Assembly: GCF_000382405.1 (NCBI RefSeq)
Contig: NZ_KB908257.1
Location: 310,001-374,000 of the forward strand
DNA from: Mycobacterium sp. 141
GTDB lineage: Bacteria; Actinomycetota; Actinomycetes; Mycobacteriales; Mycobacteriaceae
DNA: 64,000 nucleotides
Direction of reading: 5' to 3'
The notes beneath the pieces are model-generated. The model was given only the letters and a program-made list of their open reading frames with translations. It was not told the origin of the DNA and searched no databases. Below are positions 27,622 through 37,926 of the stretch, piece by piece; position 1 is the stretch's first letter, and each line of letters begins with the position of its first letter. Position numbers and translations under genes: made by a program.

Positions 27622-28638
27622 ATGGCTCGCACCAAGATGATCAGACGCTGGCGCAAAAATATGGACGTCACCGACGACACCGAGTACGTCGACATGCTCA
27701 CCACACTGTCCGAGGGGTCGGTGCGGCGCAACTTCAATCCTTACCTCGACATCGAGTGGGACTCGCCGGAGTTTGCTGTAACTCCGAATGATCCCCGCTG
27801 GGTGCTTCCGGCGACCGATCCGATCGGTGGTCACCCGTGGTACCGGGCGCAGCCGCTACAGCGTCAGATCGAGATCGGCATGTGGCGCCAGGCGAATGTG
27901 GCCAAGGTAGGCCTGCATTTCGAGAACATCCTGATCCGCGGTCTGATGCAGTACTCGTTCTGGGTGCCCAACGGTTCGCCGGAGTACCGGTACTGCTTGC
28001 ACGAGTCCGTGGAGGAGTGCAACCACACCCTGATGTTCCAGGAGATGGTCAACCGCATCGGCAAGGACGTACCGGGTATGCCGCGGCTGCTCAAGTGGCT
28101 GCAGCCGTTGATCCCGCTGGCTGCGGGGCCGCTGCCCATCCCGTTCTTCTTCGGTGTGCTCGCCGGCGAGGAGCCCATCGACCACACGCAGAAGAACGTG
28201 CTGCGCGAGGGTAAGGAACTGCATCCGATCATGGAGCGGGTGATGGCCATCCACGTCGCCGAGGAAGCCCGCCACATCTCGTTCGCGCACCAGTACCTGC
28301 ACAAGCGGATACCGCACCTGCACCGTCGTCAGCGCTGGCTGCTGTCGCTGTTCGTGCCGCTGACCATGCGCATCCTGTGCTCGGCGATCATCGTTCCGCC
28401 GCGGGCGTTCTGGAAGGAATTCGATATTCCACGCTCGGTGCGCAAGGACCTGTTCTTCGGCGCCCCAGAATCCCGCAAGATGCTGCGCGACATGTTCGGT
28501 GACGTGCGGATGCTGTGCACCGACACCGGGCTGATGAACCCGATCGCCAAGCTCATGTGGAAGGTCTGCAAGATCGACGGGCCGCCGAGCCGCTACCGCA
28601 GCGAGCCGCAGCGCGAGCACCTCGTCGCCGCCGCATAG
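27622..28638 (+). CDS. AurF-like diiron oxygenase (Rv0885 type)
   Basis: 338 residues from ATG 27622, with a strong purine-rich ribosome-binding site (GGAGAGGGAGAGG). Helical diiron features: ESVEECNHTLMFQEM (E-xx-xH pattern), VMAIHVAEEARHISFAHQY (second EExxH), and NVAKVGLHFENILIRGL supplying another Glu. AurF relatives are N-oxygenases or related non-heme diiron enzymes that need external electrons. The next gene, 17 bp away, encodes a ferredoxin-fused reductase, a plausible electron donor. Substrate unknown. Confidence 0.87.
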   Translation: MARTKMIRRWRKNMDVTDDTEYVDMLTTLSEGSVRRNFNPYLDIEWDSPEFAVTPNDPRWVLPATDPIGGHPWYRAQPLQRQIEIGMWRQANVAKVGLHFENILIRGLMQYSFWVPNGSPEYRYCLHESVEECNHTLMFQEMVNRIGKDVPGMPRLLKWLQPLIPLAAGPLPIPFFFGVLAGEEPIDHTQKNVLREGKELHPIMERVMAIHVAEEARHISFAHQYLHKRIPHLHRRQRWLLSLFVPLTMRILCSAIIVPPRAFWKEFDIPRSVRKDLFFGAPESRKMLRDMFGDVRMLCTDTGLMNPIAKLMWKVCKIDGPPSRYRSEPQREHLVAAA

Positions 28639-28655
28639 CTGACGAAGGCCTCACT

Positions 28656-30392
28656 GTGCCTCATGTGATCACCCAGTCGTGTTGCAGCGACGGGTCCTGC
28701 GTTTATGCGTGCCCGGTCAACTGTATTCATCCGTCACCGGATGAGCCGGGCTTCGCAACCGCCGAAATGCTCTACATCGATCCCGATGCGTGCGTCGACT
28801 GCGGAGCGTGCGTCAGCGCGTGCCCGGTCGGCGCCATCGGGCCCGACACCCGGCTGACCGACAAGCAGCTGCCCTTCATCGAGCTCAATGCGGCGTTCTA
28901 CCCCAAGCGGGAAGGCAAGCTGCCGCCGACGTCAAAACTGGCGCCGGTGCTCGACGCGCCCAAGATCGACCGGCTCACCGGCGGCCCCCTGACCGTGGCC
29001 GTCGTCGGTTCGGGGCCCGCGGCGATGTACGCCGCCGACGAGCTGTTGACGCAAAAAGGCGTGCGAGTCAACGTCTTCGAAAAGCTCCCGACGCCCTACG
29101 GTCTGGTACGCGCCGGTGTCGCCCCCGACCACCAGAGCACCAAGCGGGTGACGCGGCTGTTCGACACCATCGGCAAGCACCGCAACCTGCGGTTCTTCCT
29201 CAATGTCGAGGTGGGCAAACACTTGACCCACGCCGAGCTGCTCGAGCACCACCACGCCGTGCTGTACGCCGTGGGTGCCCCTAACGACCGGCGCCTGGAC
29301 ATCGACGGCATGGACCGGCCGGGTACGGGAACCGCCACCGAGATGGTGGCCTGGATCAATGGTCATCCCGACTTCACCGATCTTCCGGTTGATCTCAGCC
29401 ACGAGCGGGTTGTGATCATCGGCAACGGCAACGTCGCATTCGACGTCGCCCGGATCCTGACGACCGACCCGGACGTGTTGGCGCGCACCGACATCTCCGA
29501 TCACGCGCTGGCCACTCTGCGCAGTTCCCGGGTGCAGGAGGTGGTGATCGCGGCTCGACGCGGCCCGGCATCCTCGGCATTCACCCTGCCCGAGCTGATC
29601 GGGCTGACCGCCACCTGCGAGGTGGTGCTGAGCGCGGCCGATCACGATCTCGTGATGCGCGACCTGGCTGAGTTGCCTTCTGCTCCTCACGTGCGCGAGC
29701 CGGCTTCTGCTCCTCACGTGCGCGGTGAGCCTGATGCACTCACCCGCGGCAAGCTGGAAATCCTCGCCAAGCTGGGTGACGCGTCGGCCCCGATCACGCG
29801 GCCGCGGATCCGGTTGGCCTACCAGCTGACCCCGCAGCGGGTGCTGGGCGAGGACAAGACCACCGGTGTTGAGTTCGACCTGACCGGCACCGACGAGTCC
29901 AGCGTGCTCGAGGCCGGGCTCGTGCTCACCTCGATCGGCTACCGCGGCAAGGCCATTGACGGGTTGCCGTTCGATAACCGCGCCGCGGTCGTGCCGAACG
30001 ACGGGGGCCGAGTGGTCGACCCGGTGACGGGTGAACCGGTACGCGGCGCCTATGTGGCGGGCTGGATCAAGCGTGGGCCTACCGGGTTCATCGGTACCAA
30101 CAAGTCGTGTGCATCGGAAACCGTGCACCGCCTGGTTGCCGACTACAACGCCGGCGCGCTGACCGATCCGGCGCGTAAGCCGGCGGACCTGGACAGACTC
30201 GTACACGACCGTCAGCCAGACGCGATCGATGCCGCAGGGTGGCGCGCCATCGATGCGGCTGAGATCGCCCGCGGCGGCGACGAACGTCCGCGCGACAAGT
30301 TCACCACTGTCGAGGCCATGCTGGCGGCTGCCGCGACCGCACCGAAACCCACCCTGCGCCAGCGCCTCACCACCACTCTGTACGCACACTGA
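28656..30392 (+). CDS. fprB: Ferredoxin-ferredoxin/NADP reductase fusion FprB
   Basis: 578 residues from GTG 28656. The first 80 residues are a 7Fe/8Fe ferredoxin (CCSDGSCVYACPVNC then CVDCGACVSACPVGAIGP). Adrenodoxin-reductase-like FAD/NADPH domains follow (VAVVGSGPAAMYAADELL, TPYGLVRAGVAPDHQSTK, VIIGNGNVAFDVARIL, GWIKRGPTGFIGTNKSC). Residues about 342-359 (SAPHVREPASAPHVRG) are an in-frame insertion made of two 27-bp repeat units. It should move electrons from NADPH to its own iron-sulfur centre and on to partners such as the upstream AurF-like enzyme. Confidence 0.94.
   Translation: MPHVITQSCCSDGSCVYACPVNCIHPSPDEPGFATAEMLYIDPDACVDCGACVSACPVGAIGPDTRLTDKQLPFIELNAAFYPKREGKLPPTSKLAPVLDAPKIDRLTGGPLTVAVVGSGPAAMYAADELLTQKGVRVNVFEKLPTPYGLVRAGVAPDHQSTKRVTRLFDTIGKHRNLRFFLNVEVGKHLTHAELLEHHHAVLYAVGAPNDRRLDIDGMDRPGTGTATEMVAWINGHPDFTDLPVDLSHERVVIIGNGNVAFDVARILTTDPDVLARTDISDHALATLRSSRVQEVVIAARRGPASSAFTLPELIGLTATCEVVLSAADHDLVMRDLAELPSAPHVREPASAPHVRGEPDALTRGKLEILAKLGDASAPITRPRIRLAYQLTPQRVLGEDKTTGVEFDLTGTDESSVLEAGLVLTSIGYRGKAIDGLPFDNRAAVVPNDGGRVVDPVTGEPVRGAYVAGWIKRGPTGFIGTNKSCASETVHRLVADYNAGALTDPARKPADLDRLVHDRQPDAIDAAGWRAIDAAEIARGGDERPRDKFTTVEAMLAAAATAPKPTLRQRLTTTLYAH
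29678..29731 (-). repeat. Two in-frame 27-bp repeat units inside fprB
   Basis: Units begin at 29678 and 29705 with the shared sequence TTCTGCTCCTCACGTGCGCG. Read on the minus strand this is CGCGCACGTGAGGAGCAGAA, the core of the family found at 18001, 19661 and 53876. Being 27 bp long, they add residues without breaking the frame. Confidence 0.88.
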
Positions 30393-30422
30393 GCTGACAC
30401 GGTCCCTGCCGGTACCGGTTTG

Positions 30423-30466
30423 TCACGCTGGAGCGGCTCTCGTCGCCGAGCGGTGCTCCAGCGTGA
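30423..30466. terminator. Bidirectional hairpin between fprB and a VOC gene
   Basis: TCACGCTGGAGC pairs perfectly with GCTCCAGCGTGA (12 bp, 20-base loop) between two convergent genes. No U-tract follows, which is common for mycobacterial terminators. Confidence 0.7.
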
Positions 30467-30474
30467 CGCGCAAC

Positions 30475-30927
30475 CTACTGCATGCTCTGCATCGCTGCCG
30501 CGATCTCCTCCGGGCTCACTTCGCGCACCGGCTGGCCCAACGACCACTGGTGCCCGAATGGGTCACGCACCATGCCGTAGCGGTCGCCCCAGAACTGGTC
30601 CGCGAGCGGCATAACTACCTCGGCGCCGGCCTCGACGGCCTGAGCGAAGCGGGCCTCGACGTCGGTGACCGTCAGGTGGATGGTGACGGGTGTGCCGCCG
30701 AGTGCTTTCGGCGTCGTCGATTTTCCATTGTTGAATTCAGGGAAATCGTCATTGAGCATCACGGTCGAGCCGTTGACGGTGAGGGCGGCGTGGACGAGTT
30801 TGCCGTCGGGACCAGGTACCCGACCCAGCTCGGTAGCGCCAAATGCCTTGACGTAGAAGTCGATAGCGGCAGCGGCGTCGTCGACGACAAGTTGCGGGAT
30901 TACCGCGGGGGTTACTTCGATGGCCAT
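30475..30927 (-). CDS. VOC-family (PhnB/glyoxalase-like) protein (Rv0887c type)
   Basis: 150 residues. Two beta-alpha-beta-beta-beta repeats of the vicinal oxygen chelate fold: IPQLVVDDAAAAIDFYVKAF and LVHAALTVNGSTVMLNDDFP in the first, IHLTVTDVEARFAQAVEAGA, VVMPLADQFWGDRYGMVRDP and FGHQWSLGQP in the second. The DPFGHQW ending is typical of PhnB-like members. Metal-dependent function is not predictable. It is convergent with fprB and separated from it by a strong hairpin. Confidence 0.85.
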   Translation of the reverse strand: MAIEVTPAVIPQLVVDDAAAAIDFYVKAFGATELGRVPGPDGKLVHAALTVNGSTVMLNDDFPEFNNGKSTTPKALGGTPVTIHLTVTDVEARFAQAVEAGAEVVMPLADQFWGDRYGMVRDPFGHQWSLGQPVREVSPEEIAAAMQSMQ

Positions 30928-31028
30928 GGTTCAGACTCCTGTCTCGTTGTGAGCGGACCTCGATGCAGACCCGCCGGGCGGACAGATCTCATCGCGGTAC
31001 CTCCCATGCAAGCACGGGGGTCTGACAT

Positions 31029-31637
31029 TCAGGTGACGGAGAAGGGATGCGGCAGCGGGGCCCGGCCCGTGAGTGCCCGCAGCACTGTTTCACCCTGGCC
31101 GAGTGCCACCGAGATCCGGGCGGCCAACACCGTAGCCGCCTCCAGCGCCTCGGGCGGCACGTCGGCCGTGATCCCGGCCGCGGCCGCGATATCGAGGCTG
31201 TGCACGGTCAGCTCGAAGACTCGGGTCTGCAGGTAGGCGCTCAACCGGATGCCCAGGCCGCCGATCACGGCGATCAGCGGATCGCCGACGCCGTTGAGGT
31301 CATCGAGCGCGCGAGCCACCAGCTGCTCGACCGTGGCCACCGGATCGACACCCAGGTCGCGGCCCGCCTGCCTGCCGCGCTCCACGATGGCCGCGGCGGC
31401 GCTGCCGGACATGTAGTCGCGAATCTTCACGTAGTACTCGACCGCGCTGGACACGTCCTCGTGGGTGGCGGGGGTGTGCAGGTATGTGCTGACTGTGATC
31501 AGCGACCGCGAGGTGTGGCCGATCAGGGCCCGCATATCCCATTCGCCCAGGCCGGGTCCGTCCAATGCGGCGACTGGGAGCGACTGCACCAACTGCGTGA
31601 AAGCCTGTGCCGCCGAAGCGAAGACGTCGGGGGTCAC
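31029..31637 (-). CDS. Mycothiol-dependent maleylpyruvate isomerase-like (MDMPI/DinB) protein
   Basis: 202 residues from GTG 31637, 7 bp after citA. Four-helix DinB/MDMPI N-domain: FASAAQAFTQLVQSLPVAAL, GLGEWDMRALIGHTSRSLIT (with the conserved W and H near the metal site) and LQTRVFELTVHSLDIAAAAG (ExxVHxxD metal-site helix). Such proteins use mycothiol for isomerisation or transfer. The start is set by the citA end; a longer start would overlap it. Likely co-transcribed with citA. Substrate unknown. Confidence 0.8.
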   Translation of the reverse strand: MTPDVFASAAQAFTQLVQSLPVAALDGPGLGEWDMRALIGHTSRSLITVSTYLHTPATHEDVSSAVEYYVKIRDYMSGSAAAAIVERGRQAGRDLGVDPVATVEQLVARALDDLNGVGDPLIAVIGGLGIRLSAYLQTRVFELTVHSLDIAAAAGITADVPPEALEAATVLAARISVALGQGETVLRALTGRAPLPHPFSVT

Positions 31638-31644
31638 TCGAGGG

Positions 31645-32778
31645 TCACACTGAGGCTGCTCGCGCGACGGGCAGTTCGTCCCAGCCGGGGACGTCCTGCA
31701 CGCTGCGCGGATCGGGGCCGACGTAGATGGCCGACGGTCGGACCAGCTTGCCGAGACGTTTCTGTTCGAGGATGTGTGCACACCAGCCCGCTGTGCGGCC
31801 ACAGGTGAACATCGCGGGCATCATCTTCGGGGGCACGCGGGCGAAGTCCAGGATGACCGCGGCCCAGAATTCGACGTTGGTCTCGATGGCCCGATCGGGC
31901 CGGCGTTCGCGCAACTCGGCCAGCGCGGCCTGCTCGAGTGCGGCGGCCACCTCGAACCGCGGAGCCTGCAGACGCTTGGCGGTGGCCCGCAGCACCCGGG
32001 CCCGCGGATCCTCGGCGCGGTACACCCGGTGGCCGAAGCCCATCAGCTTGCCGCCACTGTCCAGAACCGACTTGACCACGGCCCGCGCATCGCCGGTGCG
32101 CTCGACTTCTTCGATCATCGGCAGTACGCGAGCCGGTGCACCGCCGTGCAGTGGGCCGCTCATCGCGCCCACCGCGCCGGACAGCGCCGCGGCCACGTCG
32201 GCCCCCGTCGAGGCGATCACGCGGGCGGTGAATGTCGAGGCGTTCATGCCGTGCTCTGCCGCGGTCACCCAGTACGCATCGATTGCCTCGACGTGGCGCG
32301 GGTCCGGATCGCCCTGCCAGCGCGTCATGAAACGTGCTGTGACAGTGGGGCACTCATCGATGAGCCGCTGCGGCACCGCGGGTTGGTAGATGCCCCGGGC
32401 GGACTGCGCGACGTAGGACAGCGCCATCACCGAGGCGCGCGCCAGCTGTTCGCGGGCGATCTGATCGTCGATGTCGAGCAGCGGTGCATATCCCCAGATC
32501 GGGGCCAGCATCGCCAACCCGGCCTGGACGTCGACCCGGACATCGCCACTGTGGATCGGCAGGGGGAACGGCTCCGCGGGCGGTAGGCCCGTGCCGAACC
32601 GGCTGTCGACCAGCAGCCCCCACACGTTGCCGAAGGTGACCCGCCGGTCGACCAGCTCCTCGATGTCGACACCGCGGTAGCGCAATGCACCACCATCTTT
32701 GTCCGGTTCGGCGATCTCGGTGGTGAAGGCGACGACGCCTTCCAGGCCGGCGACGAACTCTTCCGATACGGCTGCCAT
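31645..32778 (-). CDS. citA: Citrate synthase 2 CitA
   Basis: 377 residues from ATG 32778. Citrate synthase motifs: [20 protein letters not shown] near the N-terminus, the active-site histidine in [28 protein letters not shown], and the catalytic [14 protein letters not shown]. This is the shorter mycobacterial citrate/2-methylcitrate synthase isozyme (Rv0889c). gltA2 lies 3.4 kb downstream, so both isozymes are in this window. Divergent from pdxH. Confidence 0.93.
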   Translation of the reverse strand: MAAVSEEFVAGLEGVVAFTTEIAEPDKDGGALRYRGVDIEELVDRRVTFGNVWGLLVDSRFGTGLPPAEPFPLPIHSGDVRVDVQAGLAMLAPIWGYAPLLDIDDQIAREQLARASVMALSYVAQSARGIYQPAVPQRLIDECPTVTARFMTRWQGDPDPRHVEAIDAYWVTAAEHGMNASTFTARVIASTGADVAAALSGAVGAMSGPLHGGAPARVLPMIEEVERTGDARAVVKSVLDSGGKLMGFGHRVYRAEDPRARVLRATAKRLQAPRFEVAAALEQAALAELRERRPDRAIETNVEFWAAVILDFARVPPKMMPAMFTCGRTAGWCAHILEQKRLGKLVRPSAIYVGPDPRSVQDVPGWDELPVARAASV

Positions 32779-32818
32779 GGCCCGATTCTCGCACTCGGGC
32801 GGGCGTAGCGTGAGCGCG

Positions 32819-33487
32819 GTGGCTACACCGGACAATCATGATCTGGCGGCGATGCGTGTCGAGTATGTGGAGAAGGACGGCTGCGGCGACGTCGACGCCG
32901 ATTGGCTCGGCGACGATCCCGCGACAGGCTGGCTGACGCTTCTGCGCACTTGGCTGGGGGATGCCCAGCGGGCCGGGGTGGCCGAGCCGAACGCCATGGT
33001 GGTCGGCACTGTCGACGAGCGGGGAAGGCCTGTGACCCGCACGGTGTTGTGCAAGGGCGTGGACGAATCCGGTATCACTTTCTTCACCAATTACGACTCC
33101 GCCAAGGGCGTACAGCTGGCCGCCAACCCGTATGCGTCGGCCACCTTCCCGTGGTTCGGCCTCGGCCGGCAGGTGCATGTACGCGGCCCGGTGACCAAGG
33201 TGGCGGCCGAGACGACTGCCGAGTACTGGTCGAAGCGGCCCCGCGGATCACAGCTCGGCGCCTGGGCGTCGCACCAGTCCCGTCCCATCGGTTCACGCGC
33301 CGAGCTCATGGACCAGCTGGCCGAGGTCACGCAGCGGTTCGCCGAACTCGACGCCGTTCCGGTCCCGCCGAACTGGGGCGGCTACCTGATCAGCCCTGAG
33401 GTCGTCGAGTTCTGGCAGGGCCGGGAAAATCGGGTACACAACCGCATCCGCGTCCAGGGTGGTCGGGCCGACCGGCTCCAGCCGTGA
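32819..33487 (+). CDS. pdxH: Pyridoxamine 5'-phosphate oxidase PdxH
   Basis: 222 residues from GTG 32819 (ATG 32852 is internal). Matches PdxH throughout: [90 protein letters not shown], and the substrate/FMN C-terminus [18 protein letters not shown] (RxHxR). FMN enzyme making pyridoxal phosphate. Its TGA overlaps the ATG of a small repeat ORF that leads into the MFS gene. Confidence 0.93.
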   Translation: MATPDNHDLAAMRVEYVEKDGCGDVDADWLGDDPATGWLTLLRTWLGDAQRAGVAEPNAMVVGTVDERGRPVTRTVLCKGVDESGITFFTNYDSAKGVQLAANPYASATFPWFGLGRQVHVRGPVTKVAAETTAEYWSKRPRGSQLGAWASHQSRPIGSRAELMDQLAEVTQRFAELDAVPVPPNWGGYLISPEVVEFWQGRENRVHNRIRVQGGRADRLQP

Positions 33488-33546
33488 TGTCTCCCGTCGC
33501 TTCGCTCGCCCGGGTCATTTCTCCCGTCGCTTCGCTCGCCCGGTAA
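33487..33546 (+). repeat. Tandem repeat mini-ORF between pdxH and MFS gene
   Basis: Two copies of CTCCCGTCGCTTCGCTCGCC spaced 30 bp apart. An ORF starts at ATG 33487 (overlapping the pdxH stop as TGATG) and reads [19 protein letters not shown], then TAA at 33544-33546. The MFS gene starts 3 bp later. It repeats the stop/start coupling seen at moaE, prrB and ctpE, with a different core. Confidence 0.8.
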
Positions 33547-33549
33547 ACC

Positions 33550-34854
33550 GTGAGACGCTTCTTCGCCGACACCACCCCGCTGCGCCACCCCGACTTCCGG
33601 CGCTTGTGGGTGGCCGGCATACCGACCGTCATCGGCGCCAACCTGACCATCTTCGCGGTGCCGGTGCAGCTCTACGTGCTCACCCAGAACTCGGCCTATG
33701 TCGGGTTGGCCGGCTTGTTCGCGTTGGTGCCGCTGGTGGTCTTCGGACTGTGGGGCGGGGCCTGGGCCGACGCGATGGACCGCAGGCTGCTGCTGATCAT
33801 CGCCTCGATCGGGCTGGCCGCGGCGTCTTTGCTGTTGTGGGTGCAAGCGGCGCTGGCACTGAACAACGTGTGGGTGGTGCTCGGTCTGCTATCGGTGCAG
33901 CAGGCGTTCTTCGCGGTCAACAGCCCGACCAGATCGGCGGCGATCCCGCGGATGCTGCCCGGCGACCAGTTGCCCGCCGCGAACTCGCTGAACATGACGG
34001 TCTTCCAGTTCGGTGCGATCGTCGGTCCGCTGCTGGCCGGCCTGCTGCTCAACTGGATGGATCTGTCCACGCTCTATCTCATCGACGCCCTGACCTGTCT
34101 GGTACCGATCTGGGCGACATTCCGGCTGGCCCCGATCCCGGCCACCAGCACCGAGGCGGGCTCGGCGAGGTGGGGGTGCGCTGCGGTGCTGGACGGCCTC
34201 CGGTATCTGGCGGGTCACCGGGTGGTGTTGATGTCGTTCGTCGTCGATCTCATCGCGATGATCTTCGGGATGCCTCGGGCGTTGTTCCCGCAGATGGCCC
34301 ATCAGAGCTTCGGCGGCCCGGTGGAGGGCGGCACCGTGATGGCGCTGCTTGCTGCGGCGATGTCCGCCGGGGCGGTGTTCGGTGGTGTGTTCTCGGGCTG
34401 GCTGCCGCGGATCCGCAGGCAGGGCCTGGCCGTCGTGGTGTCGATCGTGGTCTGGGGTGTGGCGATGATCGGATTCGGAGTGGCCGGTGGGATGGCTCAC
34501 GGTCGGGCCGGGGCGCTGTTGTGGATTGCGTTGGCCTTCTTGGCGGTTGGCGGCGCTGCCGACATGGTGTCGGCGGCGTTCCGGTCGACGATCCTGCAGC
34601 AGGCGGCCGCCGACGATGTGCGCGGGCGGCTCCAAGGCGTGTTCACCGTCGTGGTAGCCGGTGGTCCACGATTGGCCGATGCGGCACACGGGGCGGTTGC
34701 GGCGATGGTCGGCACGACGGTTGCGGCGGCGGGTGGTGGATCGCTCGTCGTCGTCGGTGTCCTCGTCGCTGCACTGGCGGTACCGGTCTTCGTGCGCTAC
34801 CGGGTCGCCCCCGTTTCGGCACCCGCCGACCTGCGAGATCCGGACAAAGTGTGA
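33550..34854 (+). CDS. MFS transporter
   Basis: 434 residues from GTG 33550. Twelve hydrophobic segments; motif A-like loop DAMDRRLLLIIAS after segment 2, and the enterobactin-exporter/MFS_3-like stretch SPTRSAAIPRMLPGDQLPAA. Likely drug or small-molecule efflux; substrate unknown. Translation may depend on the coupled repeat ORF just upstream (3-bp gap). Confidence 0.83.
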   Translation: MRRFFADTTPLRHPDFRRLWVAGIPTVIGANLTIFAVPVQLYVLTQNSAYVGLAGLFALVPLVVFGLWGGAWADAMDRRLLLIIASIGLAAASLLLWVQAALALNNVWVVLGLLSVQQAFFAVNSPTRSAAIPRMLPGDQLPAANSLNMTVFQFGAIVGPLLAGLLLNWMDLSTLYLIDALTCLVPIWATFRLAPIPATSTEAGSARWGCAAVLDGLRYLAGHRVVLMSFVVDLIAMIFGMPRALFPQMAHQSFGGPVEGGTVMALLAAAMSAGAVFGGVFSGWLPRIRRQGLAVVVSIVVWGVAMIGFGVAGGMAHGRAGALLWIALAFLAVGGAADMVSAAFRSTILQQAAADDVRGRLQGVFTVVVAGGPRLADAAHGAVAAMVGTTVAAAGGGSLVVVGVLVAALAVPVFVRYRVAPVSAPADLRDPDKV

Positions 34855-35020
34855 ACGGCCGGCGACGCATGCCGAGTTTCCTGAGGTGACGGTCGGGCGT
34901 GCGCTGCCGGCGTGAGGAGTTGGCAGCCCCACGCGGGCAACGCCGACCGAATGCGACTACCTTTTGGTAGAGCAGTCGTAAGGTTCGCAACGACTTCCCA
35001 AACAGGACGAAGGGAATCCC

Positions 35021-36325
<1,305 letters not shown>

Positions 36326-36336
36326 CTTTCTTCCGC

Positions 36337-36394
36337 CGAGCAGACGCAAAGGTCCCCCAAAACGCCGGTTTTGGGGGACCTCTGCGTCTGCTCG
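36337..36394. repeat. 58-bp dispersed inverted-repeat element, copy 2
   Basis: Ends CGAGCAGAC and GTCTGCTCG. Here the arms pair over 27 bp with one mismatch, around a 4-base loop, giving a very stable hairpin 11 bp after the gltA stop. It is probably gltA's terminator, although it belongs to a family of fixed-length elements. Confidence 0.85.
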
Positions 36395-36440
36395 CGCAAT
36401 GTTCGCGGTGACGATTGTCTCTGATACCGAGCTTGCCACG

Positions 36441-36469
36441 ACAACGGTTGTAGTTTCACAATAGTTGTG
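36441..36469. promoter_or_regulatory. Two adjacent MarR-type operator dyads
   Basis: ACAACGGTTGT (36441-36451) and CACAATAGTTGTG (36457-36469). Both are ACAA-TTGT dyads, and the second ends on the GTG start of the MFS gene. The downstream MarR gene is the likely binder, giving autoregulation. Confidence 0.7.
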
Positions 36470-37926
36470 TGAATACAGCCATCGGTGTCCTCAGCGCTCG
36501 GCGCAAGGCGATCATCTTGGTCTCCTGCTGCCTGAGCCTGCTGATCGTGACGATGGACGCCACCATCGTCAACGTTGCGATTCCGAGCATCCGGGGTGCT
36601 TTCGACGCCTCGCCGTCACAACTGCAATGGGTGATCGACATCTACACCCTGGTGCTGGCTTCATTGATGCTGCTGTCCGGCGGGACGGCCGACCGGTTCG
36701 GCCGTCGTCGCACCTTCCAGCTCGGTCTGACCGTCTTTGCGCTGGCGTCCCTGCTGTGCAGCGTGGCCCCCAACATCGAGCTGCTCATCGCCGCCCGGTT
36801 CCTGCAGGCCATCGGCGGCTCGATGCTCAATCCGGTGGCCATGTCGATCATCACGCAGGTGTTCACCGGTCGCGTCGAACGCGCCCGCGCCGTCGGCGTG
36901 TGGGGCGGCGTGGTCGGCATCTCGATGGCGATGGGCCCTATCGTCGGCGGCGCACTGATCGAATACGTCGACTGGCGTTCGGTGTTCTGGATCAACCTGC
37001 CCATCTGCGCCCTGGCGATCCTGCTGACCGCGATCTTCGTACCGGAATCCAAATCCGCGACGATGCGCGACGTCGACCCGATCGGTCAGGCGCTCGGGAT
37101 CGCGTTCCTGTTCGGCGTCGTCTTCCTGCTCATCGAGGGTCCGGGCTTGGGCTGGACCGATCCCCGCACCCTCGCCGTCGGCGTCGTCGCCCTGGTCGCC
37201 TTCGCCGGCTTCCTGCGCTACGAGGCGCGGCGCCGCGACCCGTTCATCGACCTGCGCTTCTTCCGCAGCGTCCCGTTCGCGTCGGCCACTCTGGTCGCCG
37301 TGTGCGCGTTCGCCGCCTACGGCGCGTTCCTGTTCATGATGTCGCTGTATCTGCAAGAGGAACGCGGCTATTCGGCCATGCACACCGGTTTGATCTATCT
37401 GCCGGTCGCTGTTGGCGCACTGATCTTTTCGCCACTGTCGGGGCGCCTGGTGGGCAGGTTCGGCAGCCGGCCGTCCCTGCTGGTGTCCGGAACGATGATC
37501 ACCGCGGCGACGCTGATGCTGGCCGGCCTGAGTGCCCACACCCCAGTGTGGCAACTGCTGGTGATCTTCGCGGTCTTCGGCGTGGGTTTCTCGATGGTCA
37601 ACGCGCCCATCACCACCACTGCGGTCAGCGGTATGCCGCTCGATAGGGCCGGGGCCGCTTCGGCGGTGGCCTCGACGAGCAGGCAGGTCGGCGTCAGCAT
37701 CGGGGTGGCGCTGTGCGGGTCGGTGGCGGGTAGCGCCTTGGCGGTCGTCGGCGGCGACTTCGCCGTGGCTGCCAGGCCATTGTGGTTCGTCTGCGCCGCA
37801 CTGGGTTTGGTGATCATTGCGCTCGGTATCGTGTCGACCTCGGGACGTGCGCTGCGGTCAGCCGAAAAACTGGCCCCACTGATCGGCGAGCACCACCGAC
37901 CGTCGGAGGTAGCTCATGTCGGATGA
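36469..37926 (+). CDS. DHA2-family (14-TM) multidrug efflux MFS transporter
   Basis: 485 residues from GTG 36469. Fourteen hydrophobic segments; family signatures VTMDATIVNVAIPSI in segment 1 and GGTADRFGRRRTFQLGL (motif A). WGGVVGISMAMGPIVGG matches motif C, which marks drug:H+ antiporters of the EmrB/QacA type. Its 3' end overlaps the MarR gene by 11 bp. Operator dyads sit at the start codon, implying a drug-inducible efflux operon. Confidence 0.9.
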   Translation: MNTAIGVLSARRKAIILVSCCLSLLIVTMDATIVNVAIPSIRGAFDASPSQLQWVIDIYTLVLASLMLLSGGTADRFGRRRTFQLGLTVFALASLLCSVAPNIELLIAARFLQAIGGSMLNPVAMSIITQVFTGRVERARAVGVWGGVVGISMAMGPIVGGALIEYVDWRSVFWINLPICALAILLTAIFVPESKSATMRDVDPIGQALGIAFLFGVVFLLIEGPGLGWTDPRTLAVGVVALVAFAGFLRYEARRRDPFIDLRFFRSVPFASATLVAVCAFAAYGAFLFMMSLYLQEERGYSAMHTGLIYLPVAVGALIFSPLSGRLVGRFGSRPSLLVSGTMITAATLMLAGLSAHTPVWQLLVIFAVFGVGFSMVNAPITTTAVSGMPLDRAGAASAVASTSRQVGVSIGVALCGSVAGSALAVVGGDFAVAARPLWFVCAALGLVIIALGIVSTSGRALRSAEKLAPLIGEHHRPSEVAHVG

